A stretch of DNA of 64,000 nt from an uncultured Legionella sp. (lineage in GTDB: Bacteria > Pseudomonadota > Gammaproteobacteria > Legionellales > Legionellaceae): the NCBI GenBank assembly GCA_902168255.1, contig CABHON010000024.1, positions 1 to 64,000 of the forward strand, read 5' to 3'. The first letter of the stretch is position 1. The number at the start of each line of letters is the position of its first letter. Below are positions 40,828-49,762 of the stretch, in pieces. The position numbers and the translations under genes were made by a program. The notes under the pieces were generated by a model. It made no database searches. It was not told where the DNA came from and was given only the letters and a program-made list of their open reading frames with translations.

Positions 40828-41448
40828 ATGATTTACGGCTATGTCAGAGTCAGTACACACGATCAAAGTGTCGAAGGCCAAAAAAACAGCATCAGTCGCT
40901 ATTGTATGGATCAGAAACTTGTCGTGGATGAATGGATTGAATTGGAAATGTCTTCCAGAAAATCCACTGAATTGCGTCGTATTGATGAATTACTGAATAA
41001 GTTACTGCCTGGCGATGTAGTCATTTCCTCAGAACTATCCAGACTGGGTCGTTCCATTAAAGAAACACTGAATACTATTGAAAACCTTGTGCAGGGGAAA
41101 AAAGCACGTCTCATTCTGATCAAGCAAAATTTAGACTTAAATCCGACAGACAGAAATAATGTGACCAACAAAATACTGATCACCATTTTTTCCATGTTGG
41201 CAGAATTAGAAAGAGATTTCATTTCGGAACGCACCAAAGAAGGATTACGTGCCAGAGCGGCTAAAGGTATTAAATTAGGTAAGCCAGTTGGTATTATACA
41301 AGCGTCTATGTATGATAAAGACCGTGAAAAAATTTTTCATCTCCATCAATTGGGTGTTCCTATTCAAAGAATTATTGATACGCATTTAAGATATGGAAAA
41401 TATCTGTCACTTAAAGCTTATGTAAATAAACGAAAGGAGCATCAATAA
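40828..41448 (+). CDS. tnpR: serine recombinase (resolvase) of the copper transposon
   Basis: 206 aa. YGYVRVSTHDQSVEGQ holds the nucleophilic serine (Ser9 in RVST), SSELSRLGRSIKETL is the conserved arginine-containing segment, and MLAELERDFISERTKEGLRA is the long helix E. The C-terminal part (KIFHLHQLGVPIQRIIDTHL) is an HTH. It resolves cointegrates made by TnpA. A fragment of a very similar resolvase lies at 59998-60172, showing that related elements have recombined here. Confidence 0.9.
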   Translation: MIYGYVRVSTHDQSVEGQKNSISRYCMDQKLVVDEWIELEMSSRKSTELRRIDELLNKLLPGDVVISSELSRLGRSIKETLNTIENLVQGKKARLILIKQNLDLNPTDRNNVTNKILITIFSMLAELERDFISERTKEGLRARAAKGIKLGKPVGIIQASMYDKDREKIFHLHQLGVPIQRIIDTHLRYGKYLSLKAYVNKRKEHQ

Positions 41449-41737
41449 TATGAAATTTGAAGTCATTTATTTATATTAAAACTTTGAGAGATGAATGGTT
41501 GTTTATATGAAATGTTGTGAGACATTTGCTCTGGCATCCTTCAGACAAATTTCATTAATAATGATTTATTGGAAAGTTAGTGGATAGATCTTAAAACAAA
41601 TTTACATTTTTAAAGTAATGTGTTAACAATAGACGAAGCCTGTGAGAGTTTTTCTTCACTAATTAGTGGTGAATCAGAGCCTTGTTTGCTAGACTTATCG
41701 AGGTTTAAATATTTTAATCAACAGTTGAGTGAGTATA

Positions 41738-42022
41738 ATGAGAAAGATTTTTTTAATCGGCGTTTTTGGTTTGAGTTTAATGTCTGGTATTGCTTATGCA
41801 GACAGCATGAATATGAACATGGGAATGAATATGATGCCTAAAGATCCTGTGTGCCAAGAGGCGATGAAACAGATGAAAGATTGTCATGCGAAAGTAGAAG
41901 CCGCCATTAAAGCCAATGATGCTCAAAAGGTGGGTGAGTTAATCATTGCCAATCACAATTACATGGAAGGCTTTATGGCAAAACATCCGCAGTGCAAGCC
42001 AAAGCATGGTATGATGATGTAA
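41738..42022 (+). CDS. periplasmic Met-rich copper-associated protein, 94 aa
   Basis: ATG 41738 gives a Sec signal peptide (MRKIFLIGVFGLSLMSGIAY, cleavage after AYA) followed by DSMNMNMGMNMM, then PVCQEAMKQMKDCHAKVEAA and a Met-ended tail HGMMM. Met-rich motifs bind Cu(I) and the two Cys plus His could add ligands. A GTG three codons upstream is not needed. It is the first copper cargo gene and ends before a strong hairpin. Binding is inferred from composition. Confidence 0.75.
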   Translation: MRKIFLIGVFGLSLMSGIAYADSMNMNMGMNMMPKDPVCQEAMKQMKDCHAKVEAAIKANDAQKVGELIIANHNYMEGFMAKHPQCKPKHGMMM

Positions 42023-42030
42023 ATTGAAGC

Positions 42031-42076
42031 TTTATCTACCCTTCTTTGAAGAACGCTTAAAGGAAGGGTGGATAAA
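42031..42076 (+). terminator. long hairpin terminator after the Met-rich gene
   Basis: TTTATCTACCCTTCTTT pairs with AAAGGAAGGGTGGATAAA with one or two mismatches around an 11-nt loop, nine bases after the stop codon. The following TAATCGCTTTTTG is only moderately T-rich. Confidence 0.6.
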
Positions 42077-42236
42077 ATAATCGCTTTTTGTTGTCATGGA
42101 ATGTTGATTCCGTACAAAGAGGAACCCACAATATTAGCAATATAACAGTGGCTAAATCCTCTTTTACCTTTAATACCACTACATTGTAGTAGATTAATGT
42201 GTTATTCTTTTCCTATCAATAATTTGATATTAGAGA

Positions 42237-42617
42237 ATGCGTATGAAAATTTCAATGGTAATGGTAGCGCTGTTATTAACCAGCTGCACAGTAGCTCCTA
42301 TGCTACCCGGAGCGGAGAAAGTGCTCGTTACTTCAGCGCCTATCCCTAAAAATTGCCGTGATATTGGTCGCGTGACCGCTGATGACACCAACGGGGTCAC
42401 GCAATCGTATACTTCCCATGAACATTTGATGGAAGATGAGAGCAATAATCTCAAAGACCAAGCCTTTGCTATTGGTGCTAATACCGTGCAAATAACTCAG
42501 CATGAAACCACTTATATTCAAAATTCGTCAAAAAAACCAAAAGTGACTTTACCGCAATCGGTGAATCAACATCAGTTGACTGGTGAAGCTTATTTTTGCC
42601 CAACGAATACTCATTAA
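42237..42617 (+). CDS. DUF4156-like lipoprotein
   Basis: 126 aa with two starts (ATG 42237 or 42243). The N-terminus MVALLLTSCTVAPML has a lipobox with the modified Cys, so the protein is an outer- or inner-membrane lipoprotein. The mature domain APIPKNCRDIGRVTADDTNG, then NLKDQAFAIGANTVQITQ and GEAYFCP, matches the DUF4156 pattern. The family is widespread but uncharacterised. It stands between the Met-rich protein and the DUF2231/Cop genes inside the copper transposon, so a role in metal handling at the envelope is inferred only by position. Confidence 0.75.
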   Translation: MRMKISMVMVALLLTSCTVAPMLPGAEKVLVTSAPIPKNCRDIGRVTADDTNGVTQSYTSHEHLMEDESNNLKDQAFAIGANTVQITQHETTYIQNSSKKPKVTLPQSVNQHQLTGEAYFCPTNTH

Positions 42618-42631
42618 TTTCGGAGAATACC

Positions 42632-43180
42632 ATGACCTTTATTGAAACCATCGAACACTTTCAGATTATTCCTAACTTTCATCCCATCTTTGTGCACTTT
42701 ACGGTAGCACTCGTGAGTATCGCTTTTATTTTACACGGGTTAGCGTATTTGGGTAGCTATCGAGCATCCATAAAAGACGCGTCTTGGTTAAGAGAAATCG
42801 CGGTGACGGGAAGATGGTGTTTATGGTTGGCTATGTTATTTGCTGTTTTAACGGTATTGGCCGGGTTACAAGCATATTTTACTGTTTTGCATAATGAAGC
42901 TGGTCATGAAGCGATGCAGATTCACCGTAATTCTGCCCTTATTTCACTGGTTTTGATTTTATTGACCGGTAGCGTGTCTATTAAACGCTTTATCAAAAAA
43001 CAACGCTTAAGTTTACCTTTTATGATTTTATTTGCAGTCACGCAGCTGTCGGTTTTAACCACCGCTTATCTTGGTGCTGAAGTGGTTTTTCGGTATGGGG
43101 TTGGGGTGATTGCCGCACAAACACCGGATATGGCCGAAGGGCATCACCACCATGACATGTCCGATATGCCCGGTATGTAA
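42632..43180 (+). CDS. DUF2231-like membrane protein with His/Met tail
   Basis: 182 aa from ATG 42632; a longer in-frame start would overlap the previous gene. Four membrane segments (IFVHFTVALVSIAFILHGLA; CLWLAMLFAVLTVLAGLQAY; SALISLVLILLTGSVSI; FMILFAVTQLSVLTTAYLGA) and conserved HP..VHF and RNSALI histidines resemble DUF2231. The tail GHHHHDMSDMPGM is a metal-binding patch. The stop is one base from the start of the CopA-CopB gene, so the two are coupled. DUF2231 proteins are found with copper and respiratory genes; the reaction is unknown. Confidence 0.78.
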   Translation: MTFIETIEHFQIIPNFHPIFVHFTVALVSIAFILHGLAYLGSYRASIKDASWLREIAVTGRWCLWLAMLFAVLTVLAGLQAYFTVLHNEAGHEAMQIHRNSALISLVLILLTGSVSIKRFIKKQRLSLPFMILFAVTQLSVLTTAYLGAEVVFRYGVGVIAAQTPDMAEGHHHHDMSDMPGM

Positions 43181-43181
43181 A

Positions 43182-46100
43182 ATGAGACCATTATTTTTTC
43201 GTTTTTTTATCCTCAGCCTCTTATTACTAACCAAAGTCGTTATGGCAGAGACGAAAGTTATTGATTTGACGGTGGGATATAAAACGGTTCACTTTGCCGG
43301 ACAAAGCCGACAAGCGATTGCTGTTAACAATCAAATTCCTGGCCCTACCTTGCATTTTAAAGAGGGTGATACGGTGACTATCAATGTGACAAATCGCTTG
43401 GATAAGCCCACGTCCATTCACTGGCACGGTATACTGGTTCCGTGGCAAATAGATGGGGTCGATGGTGTGAGTCAACAACCCATTGCTCCGGGTGGTGTTT
43501 TCCATTACCATTTTACTCTGCATCAATCGGGTACTTATTGGTATCACGCACATGTCGGACTTCAAGAGCAAGAAGGCTTGTATGGGGCTTTTATTATTGA
43601 TCCATCGCATCCGACACCCTATTATTATAATAAAGATTATACGGTAGTCTTATCGGATTGGAGCAATACTCCCGCAGAAGGCGTGTTGGCCAATTTGAAG
43701 AAAGATGGCGATTATTATTCTCCTCGATTTCCGTTGCAGCCGTCTTTAATGAAATTTCTTCAGGATTATCACAAAGCGAATGCTAAAGAACGTGAGCAGC
43801 TTTGGGACGATTATGCCATGATGCAGCAGATGCGTATGAGTATTTATGATTTAAGTGATGTGGCCTATGATGCGTACTTACTCAATGGACAAACCAAAAA
43901 ACATCCTTGGACAGCGTTGGTGAAAAAAGGCGACACCGTACGCCTTCGTTTTATTGGTGCAGCGGGAAGCACTATTTATCGGATTAAAATTCCTCACACA
44001 ATCATGAAAATGGTGCACATAGATGGCAATGATGTTCGGCCTTATTCAGTGAAAAGTTTTTGGTTGGCACCTGGCGAGACTTATGATGTTTTAGTCACCA
44101 TTAAAAAAGAAGAGCCTACCATTATTTATGCTGAATCCATTGATACGCTCGGAAAAACGTATGGTGCTTTAGTGACTACCGCTAATCAAACCGTGGATTA
44201 TGCTTCGATTAAACCTTTCCCCGAACCACAACCGGTTACTCGCGAAATGATGAATAATATGATGCTCTCTGAAATGAAACACGAGATGCCCCCAATGAAA
44301 TCAACACAAAAAACTTCGATGACAATGTCTCATCAGGCGGCAATGCCTATGGATATGCCAGAGATGAAGCGTTCTCAAAGCAAAAAATCGTCGTCAGCTG
44401 CGCCGAAAAGACTGTTGGATAAAAAGGTTGATGCGATGGATACGATGGATTCATCCATGGCCAAAATGAAGATGCCTTCAACAAAAGAGCCGATGGCGAT
44501 GAGTATGCCTGAAATGAATCATGCACAAATGTCATCCAGTGCTGAAAAAAACAATAAGGCTGTTTCAGAAAAGGAACCTGCCATGCCCTCTGAAAAGAGC
44601 ACCACCATGAACCATTCAATGGATGACATGAACATGGCCGATATGGACATGTCCACCCTGAGCGAAAAACCGATGAAAGAAACCATCGATGTAAAGCATG
44701 TAGCGCAACCAAACCTTTCCATGAAAAAGAACACTATCTCTCAAAAAGATTCCATGAGCACAATGGATATGCCCATGGTCGAGATGAATCATCCTGCCAC
44801 GGTTGATTCGATGCCAATGAAAAAAAATGACACGGTTCACCAGTATTCTGAAAATACCGCGATGTCGGGTATGTCGATGCCAACCGCAACGAGCAACGTA
44901 TCCCATACCAATATGTCCGCTATGGATAACAAGAATGCCATGCCAATGACCATGAACATGACCATGCCAACGGAGCCTACCATTGTTGGGGATAAAGAAG
45001 TATCACCAACGCCCGATCTCTTATCCATACAAACCGTTGGAACCCCTTATCAATCTATTATCGCCGCTGTACCGACCAATGATCCTAAAAAAACCGTGAA
45101 TAAGGTGATCCGCATGGAATTGTTTGGGTATATGGGACGTTACATTTGGTTTATTAATGGGTTACCTGAGTATAAAGTTCCTCCCATTGAAATCAAACCT
45201 AATCAACGTTACCGCATTATTTTTACGAACAATTCCATGATGCGTCATCCGATGCACATTCATGGGCATTGGTTTATTTTGCGTAATGGTCATGGGGAAT
45301 ACGATCCCTTATTACATACGGTGGTGGTACCACCTGGCGCTACCGCGGTAGTGGATGTTGACACCGATGCCAGTGGCCAGTGGTTTTTTCATTGTCATCA
45401 TGCGTACCACATGATTTCAGGCATGAGTCGCGTTTTTCAATACGATACGATTATTGAGGTCATGCAGGGAAAGGAAAAACCTGAAAAAACGGTATCGTCA
45501 GGAAGCTATGTTAACCGTCCCATTATTCGGGAAGATGAAGTGATGCCGCTTGATCCCAGTTTAGTTCACCATCCCATGGCGCATCCAATGGGGCTTTATC
45601 AAGCGAGCTTTTTGGATTTAGGCGAAGATCCGTTTAATAACGATCAAGAAATGACGTTTAAGGGCTTATATGGCAGCGATTACAACAAACTAGAATTATA
45701 TGCCAATGAAGCAGAAATTGATGAAGGTACGGTGGAGGATGCCGACATCGATATTTTTTATTGGCATTTACTCAATCAATTCTGGGCCATTAAAGGTGGA
45801 GCCAACTATTTTTATCGACCCGCTGAAACACCTTATTGGCAACCCGGGATTGGACTGGAAGGTTTGATGCCGTATTTCATTGATACGAATCTCAGACTCT
45901 ACTATCATGATGGCAGCGTGAAACTAGATGCAGAGCTGTCGCGTGACAGTCAAATGACCAATAACTTTTTTGTTCGTACCGGTATTCGCAGTATCTTGGC
46001 AACTCAAACCGTGACCCAAAGTGATATTGGCAGTGGTCTAAATCAAATGCGTTATACGGTTCGTCCTTATTATCGGGTGATGCCGGGTTTGAATATCTTT

Positions 46101-46211
46101 GCTCAATGGGAATACGATCAAAATGTGGGAGAATTTAAAAACTTGTGTACAAGTGATGGTGAATGCACGAGTGGTAGCGTGGTCACTTTTGGGGTATCCA
46201 CGGTATTTTAA
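43182..46211 (+). CDS. CopA multicopper oxidase fused to CopB outer-membrane domain
   Basis: 1009 aa. A Sec-type signal peptide (FFRFFILSLLLLTKVVMA) without twin arginines starts it. Cupredoxin domains at about 25-360 contain SIHWHGILVPW and TYWYHAHVGLQEQ (type 2/3 copper ligands). A Met/His-rich linker of about 240 residues (360-600, many MDM, MPM, HMS units) separates them from the last cupredoxin (640-760: HPMHIHGHWF and WFFHCHHAYHMISGM). Residues about 803-1009 (LYQASFLDLGEDPFN through VRTGIRSILATQ) are a CopB-type beta-barrel domain. CopA oxidises Cu(I) and CopB helps sequester copper; they are normally separate genes. The ATG at 43182 is one base after the DUF2231 stop. Confidence 0.88.
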   Translation: MRPLFFRFFILSLLLLTKVVMAETKVIDLTVGYKTVHFAGQSRQAIAVNNQIPGPTLHFKEGDTVTINVTNRLDKPTSIHWHGILVPWQIDGVDGVSQQPIAPGGVFHYHFTLHQSGTYWYHAHVGLQEQEGLYGAFIIDPSHPTPYYYNKDYTVVLSDWSNTPAEGVLANLKKDGDYYSPRFPLQPSLMKFLQDYHKANAKEREQLWDDYAMMQQMRMSIYDLSDVAYDAYLLNGQTKKHPWTALVKKGDTVRLRFIGAAGSTIYRIKIPHTIMKMVHIDGNDVRPYSVKSFWLAPGETYDVLVTIKKEEPTIIYAESIDTLGKTYGALVTTANQTVDYASIKPFPEPQPVTREMMNNMMLSEMKHEMPPMKSTQKTSMTMSHQAAMPMDMPEMKRSQSKKSSSAAPKRLLDKKVDAMDTMDSSMAKMKMPSTKEPMAMSMPEMNHAQMSSSAEKNNKAVSEKEPAMPSEKSTTMNHSMDDMNMADMDMSTLSEKPMKETIDVKHVAQPNLSMKKNTISQKDSMSTMDMPMVEMNHPATVDSMPMKKNDTVHQYSENTAMSGMSMPTATSNVSHTNMSAMDNKNAMPMTMNMTMPTEPTIVGDKEVSPTPDLLSIQTVGTPYQSIIAAVPTNDPKKTVNKVIRMELFGYMGRYIWFINGLPEYKVPPIEIKPNQRYRIIFTNNSMMRHPMHIHGHWFILRNGHGEYDPLLHTVVVPPGATAVVDVDTDASGQWFFHCHHAYHMISGMSRVFQYDTIIEVMQGKEKPEKTVSSGSYVNRPIIREDEVMPLDPSLVHHPMAHPMGLYQASFLDLGEDPFNNDQEMTFKGLYGSDYNKLELYANEAEIDEGTVEDADIDIFYWHLLNQFWAIKGGANYFYRPAETPYWQPGIGLEGLMPYFIDTNLRLYYHDGSVKLDAELSRDSQMTNNFFVRTGIRSILATQTVTQSDIGSGLNQMRYTVRPYYRVMPGLNIFAQWEYDQNVGEFKNLCTSDGECTSGSVVTFGVSTVF

Positions 46212-46232
46212 ACCTCTATGAATGTTTTTATT

Positions 46233-46970
46233 TTAATACATAAAAAGCCCAAGACTGGCCAGAAATACCATCGTTAAATCTTCGATAAGCGTAATACTCG
46301 ACAAAGGTACATTCAGCACTGTACCCAAACAAGCACAACGAATTTTTTGTTTTTTTAATAAACTTTCTATAACACCTAAACTGGAAAATCCCATAATCAC
46401 TACTGTCGCCACCAGTGTGATGTTGGGTAGCCAAGCGCCTAAATATAAAACACCCAAACTGAGTTCTAAGAAAGGATAAATAAATCCATAGAAATACCAC
46501 TTTCGTGCGAGCCAATCATAGGTAGCATAGCCTTCGGCAAATCCTTTGATATTGAGCAATTTAAAGGCGGAAAAGACCAAAAAGAAACCAGCCATAAATT
46601 GATTCATCCAACCTGACCAATGAACTTGTCCATCATGAAAATTGCTGATGAATGTGGTGCCTAAGATATAAGCCGCAATCAAAAAAATGGGGAAATAAGC
46701 GCGCAATCCTTCTTGAGGGGCTGTGCTTTCCGGTATTGTTGATACAGGTTGCTCAACACCGCTCTTGATGAGATGTAATCGATATTTTCCTGCGGAGATA
46801 ATATAAGTGTTTAAGGTATCCAAAGAGGGTAACGTTTTTGCTTCAATCTGAAGACGTGGAGGATTAAACGTAATGGTCACTATATTGACATGAGGCACGA
46901 GGGCTGTTTTTATTTTTTCAATGCAAGCTTCACAATGCATGCCTTCAATACGATAATTTATTTTCATCAT
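46233..46970 (-). CDS. HMA domain fused to MauE/DoxX-like membrane protein
   Basis: 245 aa. Residues 1-70 are a heavy-metal-associated domain with the metal site EGMHCEACIEKI. Four membrane segments follow (IFLIAAYILGTTFISNF; FMAGFFLVFSAFKLLNI; YPFLELSLGVLYLGAWLP; TLVATVVIMGFSSLGVIES), with IRCACLGTVLNVPLS as a possible second thiol site. MauE-like domains usually pass electrons to periplasmic thiols; here joined to a copper-chaperone domain it could move or reduce metal at the membrane. It is convergent with CopA-CopB and coupled to the CDF gene four bases upstream. Confidence 0.83.
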   Translation of the reverse strand: MMKINYRIEGMHCEACIEKIKTALVPHVNIVTITFNPPRLQIEAKTLPSLDTLNTYIISAGKYRLHLIKSGVEQPVSTIPESTAPQEGLRAYFPIFLIAAYILGTTFISNFHDGQVHWSGWMNQFMAGFFLVFSAFKLLNIKGFAEGYATYDWLARKWYFYGFIYPFLELSLGVLYLGAWLPNITLVATVVIMGFSSLGVIESLLKKQKIRCACLGTVLNVPLSSITLIEDLTMVFLASLGLFMY

Positions 46971-46974
46971 TAGC

Positions 46975-47586
46975 TCACTTTATAATTTTTTTGGCTTCAC
47001 TTAAAATATGACACGCTTCTTTTATGACATAAAGCCCAACGAGTGTCCCAACAATTAAATCAGGATAGCGTAAGTGCGTCATGGCGACTAAAATTCCCGA
47101 GAGAATAACGCTGAGGTTCACAATAACATCTGCTCGAGTGAAAATCCATGCAGCCCTTAAGTGAACCTCGCCTTGTCGAAAGCGTCCTAATAACTGAAGG
47201 ACGCCTAGATTAACAAAAAAAGAAAGCCCTGCAATAAAGATCATGATAGTGCTATCAGGAGAACTGCCTGACACAATATGCCAAGCTACTTGTCCTAAGA
47301 CACCAAAACTTAAAAAAAGTAATACACTACCACTAAACGTAGCGGCCACCGATTTAAAGTATTGACTGCGTCCAATGGCTAATAACCCAACAGCATAGGC
47401 TGATGCGTCAGCCAACATATCCAGTGAGTCGGCGACAAGGCCCGTGGATTGTGCTAATAATCCGGCGATTAAACCAATAACAAACATCGTTGCATTGAGC
47501 CATAAGGCAATCCATAAAATTTTTCGTTCGGTTTGCGTGGTAACTTTAGGGTGGCAGCCGCAATTATTCATACTTATTATGCTCAT
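46975..47586 (-). CDS. CDF-type cation transporter, short form
   Basis: 203 aa with six membrane segments typical of the CDF core (ILWIALWLNATMFVIGLIAG; GLVADSLDMLADASAYAVGL, containing the first metal site D...D). The second site is in FTRADVIVNLSVILSGILVA (D, helix V). The usual cytoplasmic dimerisation domain after helix VI is missing: the protein ends in SEAKKIIK. A cysteine motif CGCHP sits at the N-terminus. It is four bases upstream of the HMA-MauE gene, so the two form a small metal-handling operon. Metal unknown. Confidence 0.83.
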   Translation of the reverse strand: MSIISMNNCGCHPKVTTQTERKILWIALWLNATMFVIGLIAGLLAQSTGLVADSLDMLADASAYAVGLLAIGRSQYFKSVAATFSGSVLLFLSFGVLGQVAWHIVSGSSPDSTIMIFIAGLSFFVNLGVLQLLGRFRQGEVHLRAAWIFTRADVIVNLSVILSGILVAMTHLRYPDLIVGTLVGLYVIKEACHILSEAKKIIK

Positions 47587-47604
47587 TCAAAAAAAATTTA
47601 ACTC

Positions 47605-47952
47605 ATGTTGATTTTATCGGAAATAGGCTTTACAGAACAGAAAAAGACGAATATTTTCAATGAAAATAACGTAATACGAATAAAAAAAAGACAGCTGTTT
47701 CGATTTTATCTTATTTTAAAGAAAAATATTAAAAAACAAGATAAATTAATAAAAAAATTGCTTAGCCATCCAGTAAAAGAGTTGAGATTTTTAGGTAAGC
47801 GTTTGGAACAAGCACGTGATTTGAGAGTAAAAGCGGATTATAAAGATCAAGATAAATTCAATTTCAATCAAGGAGAGTCTGCCATTTTAACAGCGCATTC
47901 AATCATGAAATATATTAAATGCGTCTACGCAAGAATGAATTTATCGCCATAA
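47605..47952 (+). CDS. hypothetical protein, 115 aa, last gene of the copper transposon
   Basis: A lysine-rich N-terminal half (IKKRQLFRFYLILKKNIKKQ) and a helical C-terminal half (RVKADYKDQDKFNFNQGESA ILTAHSIMKYIK) are seen; the latter resembles the end of a HEPN-type helical domain, but that is only an impression. It is divergent from the CDF gene with 18 bases between starts. It is close to the right end of the transposon and might be a truncated gene. Confidence 0.4.
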   Translation: MLILSEIGFTEQKKTNIFNENNVIRIKKRQLFRFYLILKKNIKKQDKLIKKLLSHPVKELRFLGKRLEQARDLRVKADYKDQDKFNFNQGESAILTAHSIMKYIKCVYARMNLSP

Positions 47953-48058
47953 CGAGCTTTATAAATCTAACGTTTATTATGGTATTCAGAAAAAATCAGT
48001 ATTTTTACAACACTCACTAAAATTTGCTTTTGACTTAGAGAGCCCACAAAAAATCACA

Positions 48059-48096
48059 CTCATGGCCGATTTGGGCCGGATATGCAGGAAAACCCT
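48059..48096 (-). repeat. right terminal inverted repeat of the copper transposon
   Basis: The minus strand reads GGGTTTTCCTGCATATCCGG from near 48095 and ends CCATGAG at 48059, matching the left end at 37591 with four or five differences. The outermost base is a mismatch. The P-type ATPase reading frame starts exactly at this end. Confidence 0.85.
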
Positions 48097-48779
48097 TCAT
48101 TGGCAATCATTCGTTTGCAGAAGATCACAAAATCTGTCATCAATCGGTTGAAAGTCTTTTAAATCAACTAGAACAAGAAGGAAAAACCACGCTGGTACTG
48201 GGCAATGAAAAAGAAGTGTTTGGTGTTTTTGCTGTGGCTGATAAAGTGCGAGAAACGAGTAAAAAAGCGCTTACGACATTGCAGCAAATGGGGATTAAAA
48301 CCATCATGATTACGGGTGACAATGAGCGAACGGCACGTTCTATTGCTGCCACACTGAACATTGACAAAGTGTATGCCAATCAATTACCTCAGGACAAATT
48401 TCATGTTATTGAACAATTACTTAAAGTCAATACGCATGTTGGTATGATAGGTGATGGCATGAATGATGCCCCTGCTTTAGCTAAAGCATCGATTGGCTTT
48501 GCAATGGGTGCGGCAGGCAATGATACGGCCTTAGAAACCGCGGATGTTGCCTTGATGGAAGATAATTTAGAAAAGGTGGCCACCTTTATTAACATCAGCC
48601 AAATGAGTCATCGGCATTTAGTGCAGAATATCAGCTTTGCGTTGGCGGTTAAAGGCATCTTTTTTGTATTAGCGTTATTAGGGGAGGCCACCTTATGGAT
48701 GGCAGTATTTGCTGATATGGGCGCCAGTTTGATTGTGGTGGCAAACGGGTTAAAAATCTTAAAAAAAACGTCTCTTTAA
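48096..48779 (+). pseudogene. 3' fragment of a Zn/Cd/Cu P-type ATPase truncated by the transposon end
   Basis: An open frame of about 228 codons begins at the right inverted repeat (FIGNHSFAEDHKICHQSVES) and ends normally at 48779. It keeps the C-terminal half of the catalytic region: VRETSKKALTTLQQMGIKTI, MITGDN, MIGDGMNDAPALAKASIGFA and the last two membrane helices. It lacks the DKTGT phosphorylation site and all earlier parts, so it cannot pump. No matching 5' half is found to the left of the transposon at 37591. A deletion after insertion, not a simple insertion, produced this end. A start at 48216 would give a 187-aa product of doubtful value. Confidence 0.85.
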
Positions 48780-48802
48780 AAAAATGTTGTGGATAAGAAA
48801 AT

Positions 48803-49735
48803 TTATCGGTGTTCTATCTTGCACGTCATCCCAACAGGCGCGCATGCTGTGGTTTCATGCTGCAATGTAGTATGATGAATATCAAATTGCTCAGCTAGCA
48901 TTTTTCGCATCCTATCTAAAATTTCTTCACAATTTTGATGAGAAGCCGTTACTACATGTGCCGTTAAACTGATTTTACCGCTGGTAATAGCCCACACATG
49001 CAAGTCATGAATATCTATAATGAATTCAATCGTACAGAGCGTTTCTTTCAGTTTTGATAAATTAACGCCTTGTGGAACGCCTTCCAGCAAAATGTTGATA
49101 CTTTCTTTAAGCAATAGCCAACCTCTGGGCAATACCCAAAGCCCAATTAAAATGGCCACAGCTGAGTCCACCCAATTGGCTTGCGTATAACGCATAAGCA
49201 GGGCGGCGATAATGACCCCAACTGAGCCTATCATATCACTCCACACTTCAAGATATGCCCCTTTAATATTCAAGCTTTTTTCTTTGTCCTCTGAAAGCAA
49301 TCGCATTGAAATGATATTAATGACAAGCCCCAAAGTCGCAATAATAAGCATACCCATCGATTGAATTTCTACCGTAATAAATAGGCGTTGATAGGCTTCA
49401 TAAATAATATAAATAGCAATTAAGAAAAGCAAAAGAGTATTAAAGACTGCTGCCAAAATTTCAAAACGATAATAACCAAAAGTTCTTTCTGTGTCAGCCG
49501 GTCGACGACCAACATAAATGGCCAATAATGCAATGGCTAAAGCAGCCACGTCAGTAAGCATATGCGCAGCATCAGAAAGAAGAGCCAGGCTTCCTGTTAC
49601 AAAGCCACCGACCATCTCTGCTATCAAAAAGGTAGATGTTAAACATAATGCATAAATTAATGTTTTTGTTTTAGTTTTTTTAGAAACCGCATGGGTATGT
49701 GCATGGGCGTGATTATGTGAATGTTCTGAACTCAT
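48803..49735 (-). CDS. CDF cation diffusion facilitator, CzcD-like
   Basis: 310 aa from ATG 49735 (a TTG four codons earlier is possible). A His-rich N-terminus (HSHNHAHAHTHA) precedes six membrane segments with the canonical sites LLSDAAHMLTDVAALAIALL (H and D ligands) and EVWSDMIGSVGVIIAALLM. YVGRRPADTERTFGYYR and the cytoplasmic domain HDLHVWAITSGKISLTAHVV follow, then C..V. It exports Zn(II) and similar ions in exchange for protons. It ends the czc operon, 27 bases after the zinc-ribbon gene. Confidence 0.92.
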   Translation of the reverse strand: MSSEHSHNHAHAHTHAVSKKTKTKTLIYALCLTSTFLIAEMVGGFVTGSLALLSDAAHMLTDVAALAIALLAIYVGRRPADTERTFGYYRFEILAAVFNTLLLFLIAIYIIYEAYQRLFITVEIQSMGMLIIATLGLVINIISMRLLSEDKEKSLNIKGAYLEVWSDMIGSVGVIIAALLMRYTQANWVDSAVAILIGLWVLPRGWLLLKESINILLEGVPQGVNLSKLKETLCTIEFIIDIHDLHVWAITSGKISLTAHVVTASHQNCEEILDRMRKMLAEQFDIHHTTLQHETTACAPVGMTCKIEHR

Positions 49736-49762
49736 GATTTTTTCCAATAATTTAAAGCGATA

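Larger units (their letters stand above)
37591..48096. mobile_element. Tn3-family copper-resistance transposon
   Basis: A 10.5-kb unit bounded by matching 38-bp inverted repeats. It contains a 1011-aa transposase, a divergent serine recombinase with a probable res site, then cargo: a Met-rich protein, DUF4156 lipoprotein, DUF2231 membrane protein, CopA-CopB fusion, HMA-MauE protein, a CDF transporter and an unknown protein. Missing target duplications indicate later recombination at one or both ends, and the right end abuts a truncated P-type ATPase. Confidence 0.82.

Noticed and set aside
41620-41841. 73-aa ORF upstream of and overlapping the Met-rich copper gene
   Set aside because: It starts with GTG, overlaps the signal peptide of a better supported gene in another frame, and shows no family. 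The first 35 residues look protein-like, so it may be a remnant, but I could not support it.
44347-45028. Several minus-strand ORFs of 63-121 aa inside the CopA-CopB linker
   Set aside because: They are the reverse reading of the repetitive Met/His-rich linker and have the skewed His/Trp composition expected from that.
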